NCBI GenBank assembly: GCA_963709505.1
Contig: CAVPXC010000019.1
Coordinates: forward strand, 1 to 64,000
DNA from: CAVPXC01 sp963709505
GTDB lineage: Bacteria > Chloroflexota > Anaerolineae > JAAEKA01
Direction: 5' to 3'
Length of the DNA stretch: 64,000 bases
The notes under the pieces were generated by a model that did no database searches, was not told the DNA's origin, and saw only the letters and a list, made by a program, of their open reading frames with translations. Position numbers and translations under genes: made by a program. Below are positions 17,000 through 24,191 of the stretch, piece after piece; position 1 is the stretch's first letter, and every line of letters starts with the position of its first letter.

Positions 17000-17905
17000 C
17001 TAACCTGCATTTCCCCCACCGATTTGGTAGAAGCTCATCACAACGTACTGAGCGTAGAACAGAACCCACAGAAACATGTAGAACCGTGTAAACGACGCCT
17101 TTTGCGCAGGATTGACCCGACTACTGACCAGCCAGAACGCTCCTAACAACACCGCCTGTGCGGCCAGCATCCAAGTGGACTGCGGACTGGGCAGCCCGCT
17201 CACCGCCACGGCCATCAACCCGAGATAGCCGGCGGTCAGGATCAGCCGCCCTACCTGGAACGCGCCGCGTGGGCCGAGTTTCACGGTCAGCGTTTGGATG
17301 CCGTACTGGCGGTCGCCCATCAGGTCGGGGATGTCCTTGTAGATGGCGATGACGATGCCGAAGGCAAAGAAAAACGCGCCCAGCACGGCCAGCGTCATCG
17401 GCGAGAAGCCTGCCAACCCGCCAAAGGCGTCGTTGTAATGCAGGCCGATGCCGACGTTGGCGACCACGCCGCGCGCCAAGGCGATGCTGAGGGCTGCCCA
17501 GAGGGAAGAGCGTTTCAGGCGCAGAGGCGGTACCGAGTAGGCCGTGCCGATGGCCATGATCACTCCCACCGTCAACAGCAGATACGAACCGCCCAGCGCA
17601 GCCCCCACCAAGGCCACAACACCCATAGTTCCCACGAGCAGGCGGCCGGCGCGCATCGACAACTCCTGCGAGGCCAGCGGCAGCCGCGGCTTGTTGATCC
17701 GGTCGATCTCCACGTCGGTGATCTGGTTGAGACCGACGATGTAGAGATTGAGAGCCAGACAGCTGACCAGCGTGATCAGCACCACGCCCAGGCTGGCGGG
17801 TGAGAGCACCTGGCTACCGCCCGCGATCAGAAACAGCGCGACGACTTGGATGCTGGTAGCAATGATGGTGTGCGGCCGGCTGAAACGGGCAAGAATAGAT
17901 AGCAT
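17000..17905 (-). CDS. UbiA-family prenyltransferase, homogentisate phytyl/solanesyltransferase type
   Basis: About 301 residues from ATG 17905, which has GGGAGC upstream; the longer reading from 17965 adds a polar tail. Motif I is NQITDVEIDRINKPRLPLAS, the form seen in homogentisate prenyltransferases (plant VTE2/HPT and cyanobacterial relatives). Motif II is KDIPDLMGDRQYGIQTLTVKLG. Such enzymes prenylate homogentisate to give tocopherol or plastoquinone precursors. No other tocopherol gene is in the window, so the in vivo substrate is uncertain; related UbiA proteins act on lipids or heme. Confidence 0.75.
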   Translation of the reverse strand: MLSILARFSRPHTIIATSIQVVALFLIAGGSQVLSPASLGVVLITLVSCLALNLYIVGLNQITDVEIDRINKPRLPLASQELSMRAGRLLVGTMGVVALVGAALGGSYLLLTVGVIMAIGTAYSVPPLRLKRSSLWAALSIALARGVVANVGIGLHYNDAFGGLAGFSPMTLAVLGAFFFAFGIVIAIYKDIPDLMGDRQYGIQTLTVKLGPRGAFQVGRLILTAGYLGLMAVAVSGLPSPQSTWMLAAQAVLLGAFWLVSSRVNPAQKASFTRFYMFLWVLFYAQYVVMSFYQIGGGNAG

Positions 17906-18044
17906 AGTACGCTCCCGACAAGCGAAAAGAGGTGCTCCAGGTCGAGCGCGATCATTATCGGACACAACTATGTTAGGTCCCGTAAGGCAAATTCCAGCGA
18001 CTCTGGTGCGAAGGGTGGTCCTGAAGGCGAAACCCTTCGCTCGC

Positions 18045-18485
18045 TTATCCGAGGTTCTCCAAGTCGGCCAAGTCTTGCAGCCGCCCTGACGCTTGCTTGT
18101 TGCGCTTGAGGCTCTCGAGGTCGATGAAATCGACGGGAGTTTGGTCGACCACGATCACCACCCGCGTTTCGTAGCAACGCTCGAAGTTTACTCCCGGCAG
18201 GGTCATAATCAGGTCGATGCGATTGGGGGGATATCCCATCTGAATGATCTGGTCCGGGACCAGGAAGTCGGCCACTTGTAAACCGAGAGAGCCAAACCCA
18301 AAATCCGCCAGCGCCTGGACGATCCGGGACGCGTTCTCGGCGTCCAGCCACAGCCAAATGTCGAGGTCTTTGGTCAGACGCGGATAGCCGTGCAGTGCAA
18401 CTGCGTATCCGCCGACTACCAAATAGCGGACGTCATTGGCGTTTAACGATTCTACAAACTCTTTGAAGTCGCGGCTCAGTTTCAT
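18045..18485 (-). CDS. Nucleotidyltransferase-fold protein (MNT/DUF6036-like)
   Basis: About 146 residues from ATG 18485. The fold core VRYLVVGGYAVALHGYPRLT is followed by KDLDIWL, giving the GG and DXD features of minimal nucleotidyltransferases, with a third acidic residue in the RIDLIM strand. It overlaps the upstream small gene by 53 bases in another frame, so the two are translated together. Proteins of this kind are often toxin or antitoxin partners, or transfer AMP to tRNA or protein. The sequence gives the fold, not the substrate. Confidence 0.75.
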   Translation of the reverse strand: MKLSRDFKEFVESLNANDVRYLVVGGYAVALHGYPRLTKDLDIWLWLDAENASRIVQALADFGFGSLGLQVADFLVPDQIIQMGYPPNRIDLIMTLPGVNFERCYETRVVIVVDQTPVDFIDLESLKRNKQASGRLQDLADLENLG

Positions 18486-18654
18486 CGGTCCAGCCGTAGT
18501 ATTCTTGTCTGATCTCATAGAGCGCGGCAAGACGCGCTTCGTAGGGCTGGGTTTGCCAGTAGGCGAAGTCGCTGGTCTGCTCGGTCAGCTTGACCTTGCG
18601 CACCACGGGGGCAATAGTGCGTTGCGTTTGTGCGCCTGATTTCTGGGTTGACAT
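18433..18654 (-). CDS. Small conserved partner of the nucleotidyltransferase
   Basis: 73 residues, beginning MSTQKSG. The core TSDFAYWQTQPYEARLAALY and the ending PRLQRVCRIVKRQ are the recognisable features of a small protein usually found directly before such nucleotidyltransferases. It is basic at the end and has no membrane segment. It overlaps the downstream start by 53 bases. Possibly the antitoxin-like or adaptor half of a two-gene unit; function not established here. Confidence 0.65.
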   Translation of the reverse strand: MSTQKSGAQTQRTIAPVVRKVKLTEQTSDFAYWQTQPYEARLAALYEIRQEYYGWTDETEPRLQRVCRIVKRQ

Positions 18655-18747
18655 GGTGGACAGCTTTCGTGCGATCCAGTATACATCAAGTGAGAAGGTT
18701 GCGGAAGTTGCATCCGCGTCACAATCCGCCGAGGCCCTCGATAGGCC

Positions 18748-20169
18748 CTACGTGTCGAAGTAGAGACTCATCTCGTAAGGATGCGGCCGGTTGCGCACCT
18801 GATAGTACTCGGCCTGGCGCTTGTAGGCGATCCACTGCTCCAGCAGCTCAGGGCTGAACACCTCGCCGGCCAGCAGGAAATCGTGGTCGACCTCCAAGGC
18901 GTGCAGCGCCTCATCCAGCGAGCCTGGCAGCTGTTTGATGGCTGCGCGCTGCTCGTCGCTCCAGGCGAAGATGTTGGCGTCGATGGGGCCAAAGCCGGCC
19001 GCGCTGGGGTCGATGCGACGCCGGATGCCATCCAGCCCGGCCAGCAATTGGGCGGCCAGCGCCAGATAGGGATTGCACGTCGCATCGGGCGGGCGGAATT
19101 CCATGCGGGCGTTCTCCGGCTGTGTGGCATACTTGGGGATACGCACGGCGGCGCTGCGGTTGCCCAGGGAGAAAAAGGCATTGACCGGCGCCTCGTAGCC
19201 AGGCACCAGCCGCCTGTAGGAGTTGGTGCTCGGGCTGGTCAGCCCCAGCAGCGCCGGGCCGTGCGTCAGCAAACCGCCAATGTAATGAAGCGCGGTTTGG
19301 CTCATGCAGCCATAGCCGTCGGGATCGTAGAAGAGGTTCTGCCCGTCCTTGAGCAGCATCTGATGGAAGTGCATCCCATTGCCGGCCTCGCCGTAGAGCG
19401 GCTTGGGCATAAAGGTCACGGTCTTGCGATGGCTGTGCGCCGTCATCTTGGTGACATACTTGACCCACTGGGTCATGTCGCCGGCCGCCAGCAGCCCCAC
19501 CATCGGCGTTTCGATCTCGCACTGACCGGGTCCGCCAACCTCGTGATGGTGGTACTTCACCTGGATGCCGATGGCCTCCAAATTGATGCACATCTCGGCG
19601 CGCAGGTTGTAGAGCTGGTCCTTGGGGGGAATGGCGTGGTAGCCGCCGTGCAGGGGGATGTAGTGGCCATGGCCGCCGGCGGCGCTGTTCCAGTCCGCCT
19701 CAAAAGAGTCCAGGCGATAACTGGCGCGGTTGATCTCATTTTCAAACGCCACGGAATCAAAGACGTAGAATTCAAACTCCGGACCCCAGTGGCTCTGATC
19801 GGCGATCCCCGTCTCGCGGAGGTACGCCTCGGCGCGCAGGGCGATGTTGCGCGGATCGTTGGGAAAGATGCTGTGCGTGTCGGCCTCCAGCGTGCTGCAG
19901 ATGAAGCTGAGGGTCAAGACCTCCCAGAACGGATCGATCGCCCCCGTGCTGAGGTCAGGCACCAGCACCATGTCGCCGGCCTTGACGCTTTTCAACCCCA
20001 CGGCTGAGCCGTCAAATCCGATGCCTTCTTGCATCAGTGAGGGCACGAATTGCCTGGCGGGAATTGTCAGGTGGTGCCACCTGCCCCACAGGTCACAGAA
20101 TTTCAAGTCGATCATTTTGACGCCCTGCTGGGCGACGTAGGCCTGAGCTTGCTCGAAGGTTTCGAACAT
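18748..20169 (-). CDS. glnA: Glutamine synthetase type I
   Basis: 473-residue GSI, making glutamine from glutamate, ammonia and ATP. The beta-grasp N-terminus has IDLKFCDLWGRWHH. The catalytic core has GPEFEFYVF, the HHEVGGPGQCEIE ATP/metal block, GEAGNGMHFHQ, and the glutamate-binding NRSAAVRIPKY and EFRPPDATCNPYLA motifs. The position of the regulatory tyrosine (usually NLYDLPPE) reads IDANIFAWSDE, with Phe, so control by adenylylation is not expected. The length matches the I-beta type. The gene is divergent from the helicase at 20543, with an inverted repeat in between. Confidence 0.95.
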   Translation of the reverse strand: MFETFEQAQAYVAQQGVKMIDLKFCDLWGRWHHLTIPARQFVPSLMQEGIGFDGSAVGLKSVKAGDMVLVPDLSTGAIDPFWEVLTLSFICSTLEADTHSIFPNDPRNIALRAEAYLRETGIADQSHWGPEFEFYVFDSVAFENEINRASYRLDSFEADWNSAAGGHGHYIPLHGGYHAIPPKDQLYNLRAEMCINLEAIGIQVKYHHHEVGGPGQCEIETPMVGLLAAGDMTQWVKYVTKMTAHSHRKTVTFMPKPLYGEAGNGMHFHQMLLKDGQNLFYDPDGYGCMSQTALHYIGGLLTHGPALLGLTSPSTNSYRRLVPGYEAPVNAFFSLGNRSAAVRIPKYATQPENARMEFRPPDATCNPYLALAAQLLAGLDGIRRRIDPSAAGFGPIDANIFAWSDEQRAAIKQLPGSLDEALHALEVDHDFLLAGEVFSPELLEQWIAYKRQAEYYQVRNRPHPYEMSLYFDT

Positions 20170-20212
20170 CGTTGTTCTCCTTACCTCAATTGTGGGCAGA
20201 ACCTAACACCCT

Positions 20213-20301
20213 AGATTGGACCTTTCTCGGAAGAAAGGTCCAATCTGCGCCACGGGCGTAACAATCTAGATTGGACCTTTCTTCCGAGAAAGGTCCAGTC
20301 T
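20213..20301. repeat. Palindrome pair in the glnA/helicase intergenic region
   Basis: Two 34-base hairpins, 20213-20246 and 20268-20301, each with arms AGATTGGACCTTT/AAAGGTCCAATCT (one mismatch in the second). The loops CTCGGAAG and CTTCCGAG are reverse complements of each other, so the second hairpin is an inverted copy of the first. It sits in the 373-base gap between divergent genes; apart from the promoter at 20506-20533 nothing else was recognised there. Confidence 0.88.
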
Positions 20302-20505
20302 GCGACATGGGTGTCAAGTCCTGTCTTGCCGTCTCCGCTGAACTAGCAGCGGTCATCTGCGGAAATGGCGACGAATACAAAGCCGACGTCAGTATTGTAG
20401 CGTTTTGGGGAGAACTACGCAAGCAGGTCTGGCTGCGAACAAGGTCGGCATCAGTGTCATCCGTCGTTCCTGTGCGAAAGGGTGGGCACGCACTCAGTGT
20501 AACGT

Positions 20506-20533
20506 TTGACTTAAGCCTTGGACACGGTATACC
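20506..20533 (+). promoter_or_regulatory. Possible promoter of the helicase gene
   Basis: TTGACT (20506-20511), 16-base spacer, TATACC (20528-20533), only 9 bases before the ATG at 20543. If used, the mRNA would have a very short leader. Confidence 0.45.
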
Positions 20534-20542
20534 ATAGAGAGC

Positions 20543-22344
20543 ATGGCAAAGAACACCGGCTCGACACCCTCACACCCCGTTCGCGTCGAGATCAGCCTGC
20601 GGCCTGTGGCTGGGATCGCCGAGGGCCAGCTAGCGGACCTGGCTCTTTATCAGCTCAAGCTGATGGCCTCTCACCTGCAACTGGTGGCAGGGTTCGACGA
20701 GCTCCTGGCGTTGGAGACCCTCGGCTTCCAACCCTTCGACTACCAGATCCGGCCGCGCGCACGGCCTTGCGGCGCTTTCGCGGCCGGGGCCTGTTGGCCG
20801 ACGAAGTGGGCCTGGGCAAAACTATCGAGGCGGGGCTCGTCCTAAAGGAATACCTGCTGCGCCAGATGGTGTCGCGGGTCCTCATTCTGACCCCGCCTGG
20901 CCTGGTGGAACAGTGGTCGGAGGAGCTGGCGGTCAAGTTCGGCCTGACTGATTTTGTCACCAGCAACGATCCGGCGTTTCGCAGTCTGGGTGCGGGCGCC
21001 TGGGAACACTACCCTCGCGTCATCGCTTCCCTGGCCACGGCCCGTCGCGCCGAGCACGCCAAAGCCATCACCGCCAAGGAATACGACCTGGTGATCGTCG
21101 ACGAGGCGCATCACCTGAAGAACCGTTCGTCGGCCACCTGGCAACTGGTCAACGCTGTTGCAGAAGAAATACATTTTACTCCTCACCGCCACCCCTGTAC
21201 AAAACCGGCTCAGCGAGCTCCACAACCTGGTCACCGTACTTAAGCCGGGACAGCTCAAAAGCCCCAAGGAGTTTAGCCAGCAGTTCGTGGCGCGCGGTGA
21301 CCCGCGCCTGCCCAAAAACCGCGCGCTGCTGCGGGAGCTGCTCAGCGATGTGATGGTGCGCCACACGCGCGGGCAGATCAGCCTGCAATTGCCGCCGCGT
21401 GCGCGCCCACACCATCCGCTTGAAGCTCCATGCTGACGAGCAAGCGCTCTACGATGGCATCAGCGCCCTGGCTCGCCAGATGCTGGGAACCGGAACCGCC
21501 TCGGAGGGGAAGGAAGGTCCAGATCACCACCGCGCATCGCTTCGGCCTGCGCACGCTGCTGCGCGAGGCGGGCAGCAGCGCGGCCGCCACCCGGTCCACG
21601 CTTCTGTCCCTGGCCGAGCTCGACGCATTGGCCTCCTATCGACCGGAGTTGCTGCGCCTGGCGGAACAGGCTGCGAACGTCCGGACATCGGCCAAAACGG
21701 ATGCCCTCCACAAGCTGCTGGTGGCCCAAATCGCCGGCGGACAGGGGGACAAGGTGCTCATTTTTACCCAGTTTCGCGCCACCCAGGATATGTTGGCCAA
21801 GCGGCTGCGCCAGGAGGGCGTTCCCTTTGCGCTGTACCACGGCAGTCTCAGCCCGGCGCAGAAGGACGCCGCCATCCGCGATTTTCAGGGCGATCAGCCG
21901 GTGCTGCTCTCGACCGAGGCGGCCGGCGAGGGCCGCAACCTGCAATTCTGCCGGGTGATGGTCAATTTCGACCTGCCTTGGAACCCCATGCGCATCGAGC
22001 AGCGGATCGGGCGCATCCATCGGGTGGGGCAGGACCGCCCGGTGGACGTCTTCAACCTGGCCGCCGAAGGCACCATCGAAGATTACGTGCTGGATATTCT
22101 GGACCGCAAGCTGAACATGTTCGAGCTGGTGATCGGCGAGGTGGACATGATCCTGGGCCAACTGGGGGATGAGCGCGATTTCGAGGAGATCATCCTGGAG
22201 ATCTGGGCGCAGGCGCGTTCGACGGAAGACCTGCATCAGGGCATGTTGGGGTTGGGCGAGGCGCTGGTGCAAGCCCGGGCCGCCCATCAACACGCCCAGG
22301 AATACGACGAAGCCTTGTTTGGGGAGGATTTTAACGCCGAATGA
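20543..22344 (+). CDS. SNF2-family DEAD/DEAH helicase, several frameshifts
   Basis: SF2 helicase/translocase of SNF2 type, about 600 residues when frames are joined. It starts MAKNTGSTPSHPVRVEISLR. Motif I is LLADEVGLGKTIEAGL, motif II VIVDEAHHLKN, motif III LLLTATPVQN. The C-terminal motor domain has KVLIFTQFRATQDML, LLSTEAAGEGRNLQFC and the box RIEQRIGRIHRVGQDRPVD. The frame changes near 20750, 21155, 21400 and 21470-21515. Each switch restores motif order without large loss, so these are probably sequence indels or a recently decayed gene. The stop overlaps the start of the next gene (ATGA at 22341), so the two products are translationally coupled. The pairing of a SNF2 motor with an unrecognised cysteine-rich partner recalls bacterial helicase-accessory pairs, but the partner is not a known one. 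Confidence 0.75.
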
Positions 22345-24182
22345 GTGAACAAGACCGAGAAGAACGCTTTGACCTGGCGCGCTTCGTGTTGGGCTATCTG
22401 GAGCACGAGGACAGCCTCATCGCGCTGCCGGCGTATGGCGTCTACGAGGTGTTGATGCCGGACGCGCTGGCGTCGCGGCTACAGGTCGATCCTTACCTGC
22501 GGCTGGCGTTCGATGCCGAGTCCGAGGCTGGGGTGCTGCGCCTCTCCGTGAACCACCGCCTGGTGGAGACCATCGCTGAACGCCTGGAGCAAGAAACCGG
22601 CCACGCGCAGGTAGCCATCAACCATGTGCGCCTGGAGAAAAAGGGTTTGTATGATGTGGCCGCCAAAGCTTTCAGCTTCCCCAACGCCCGGCTCAGCGCC
22701 AAGCGCGCCGCCGTGGAGCAGGCGGCGCTGCACCACTACCTTCGGTTCAATTTCAAGGTTATCTTCCTGGGCGACGAGAAACAAGAGCAAATTGTCTCGG
22801 TGGTGATGGACGTACAGGGCGGATATCCGGTGCGCGATCGTACCCTGCTGGAGCGGCTGGTATCGGCAGAGACTCAACTCGCTTTTCCGGAACTGGTGGT
22901 AGCGCAGCCGCGCTGGCGAGGCGCCGGCGACACCCTGGCGCCCGCCACACTCCAGGCGCTGCTTCTGCGCGCCCAGGCCGGCGCCGAGGTCGAGGTGGCT
23001 GACCGGCTGGCGGCCTTACAGATGCGCACGCAGCGCTTTCTCGAGCTTGATGTCGCGCGCATCGAGGACTATTACGACTCCCTGGAGCGTGATTTGCAGC
23101 ACCGCCTGGCGCGGCCAGCGACTGCCGAGGGCGAACGGCGCAGCAGCCTCGAGTCCAAGATCGACAGCCTGCGCGCCGAACGCAGCGCCAAGTTGGCCGA
23201 CATTGAAGCGCGCTACCAATTGCGGGTCGAATTGGAGCTCATCAACACGCTGCTCATCGTCCAGCCCAAGGTGCTCTTTCCGGTGGAGATCGCCAATCGT
23301 CGTGTGACCATCACCCGCCTGGCCGTGTGGGATCCGTTGGTGCATCGTCTGGAACCGTTGGTGTGCGACGTGTGCGGCCAGCCTGGCGAGGGGCTCTACG
23401 TGTGCACCCAGGGCCATCTGGCGCACCGCCACTGCCTGGCGCCTCAGTGCGTCGAATGCAACCGCGAGTATTGCCAGTTGTGCGCCGATCAGGTGGTGAC
23501 GTGCGTGGTTTGCGGCAGGCCCGTATGCCGCGCCAGTCTTCGTCAGTGTGCGGTGTGTGGGCGCGACACTTGTGCGGAGCATCGAGAGCTTTGCCACGCG
23601 GCCGGCGGCGAGCCGGTTTTGTTGAAAGACCTGCCGGCTGCAGAGCAACGTGAGCCCGAGCCGCCAGCGCCGCCATCTCAGCCTGAGCCGCCCAAGTCGC
23701 CTAAGCCTCCGGCCAAGAAACCCGCCAGCAAGCCGAGTCCGGCGGCAAAGCCAAGCCAGGCCCCCCCTGTTCAGCCCGTACCGACGGTGAAAGCGGTCAA
23801 ACTCAACATCGAGGTTTCTGAAGATGTTCCGCGTATCATGGCCTTCGTCATGCGTTCAACCAATCGGGTGCTGGCGACCCGAACGATCGAGTTGATACCG
23901 GAAGGCATCCTTGTCAAATGTGATTGTGAGAAATCTCCTTGTCCGGCAGATAGCTGGGCCCACCGGCCGGGTGGTCCTAATGTGATCCAAGAACAGGTTC
24001 GAGGGCTTCTCAACGCCTTACGCTTGGAATATCATCTCCCCCTGAAGCGTGTGGACTACTACTACCATTTCGGCCAACAGGTCACCGAGGGTCAGACCCT
24101 CATCCTGCCCCCGATCTGGCGCGATGAACGCCTGCTAGCCGAAGCGCGCGATGGCTTTGATCGCAGGAGTAGAGGCCGGTAG
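22341..24182 (+). CDS. Uncharacterised cysteine-rich partner of the SNF2 helicase
   Basis: 613 residues, intact. N-terminal half (about 1-240): no recognised family; alternating strands and helices, including AFSFPNARLSAKRAAVEQA. About 235-310: charged alpha-helical, probably coiled coil (RIEDYYDSLERDLQHRL, RSSLESKIDSLRAERSAKL). About 345-435: at least 20 cysteines and several histidines in CXXC pairs (VCDVCGQ, CVECNREYCQLC, CVVCGRPVC, CAVCGRDTC), a RING/B-box-like multi-zinc cluster. About 440-490: proline/lysine-rich linker. About 495-600: a small domain with CDCEKSPCP. The start overlaps the helicase stop by four bases. It is likely to bind nucleic acid or a protein and to work with the motor; this is inference from structure and coupling only. 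Confidence 0.75.
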   Translation: MSEQDREERFDLARFVLGYLEHEDSLIALPAYGVYEVLMPDALASRLQVDPYLRLAFDAESEAGVLRLSVNHRLVETIAERLEQETGHAQVAINHVRLEKKGLYDVAAKAFSFPNARLSAKRAAVEQAALHHYLRFNFKVIFLGDEKQEQIVSVVMDVQGGYPVRDRTLLERLVSAETQLAFPELVVAQPRWRGAGDTLAPATLQALLLRAQAGAEVEVADRLAALQMRTQRFLELDVARIEDYYDSLERDLQHRLARPATAEGERRSSLESKIDSLRAERSAKLADIEARYQLRVELELINTLLIVQPKVLFPVEIANRRVTITRLAVWDPLVHRLEPLVCDVCGQPGEGLYVCTQGHLAHRHCLAPQCVECNREYCQLCADQVVTCVVCGRPVCRASLRQCAVCGRDTCAEHRELCHAAGGEPVLLKDLPAAEQREPEPPAPPSQPEPPKSPKPPAKKPASKPSPAAKPSQAPPVQPVPTVKAVKLNIEVSEDVPRIMAFVMRSTNRVLATRTIELIPEGILVKCDCEKSPCPADSWAHRPGGPNVIQEQVRGLLNALRLEYHLPLKRVDYYYHFGQQVTEGQTLILPPIWRDERLLAEARDGFDRRSRGR

Positions 24183-24191
24183 ATTGAGGGC

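Noticed and set aside
18781..20007. 408-codon plus-strand frame opposite glnA
   Set aside because: Composition mirrors the codons of glutamine synthetase on the other strand; no motif supports it.
20271..20537. Small plus-strand ORF upstream of the helicase
   Set aside because: It starts inside the palindrome, has no ribosome site or homology and ends over the helicase promoter.
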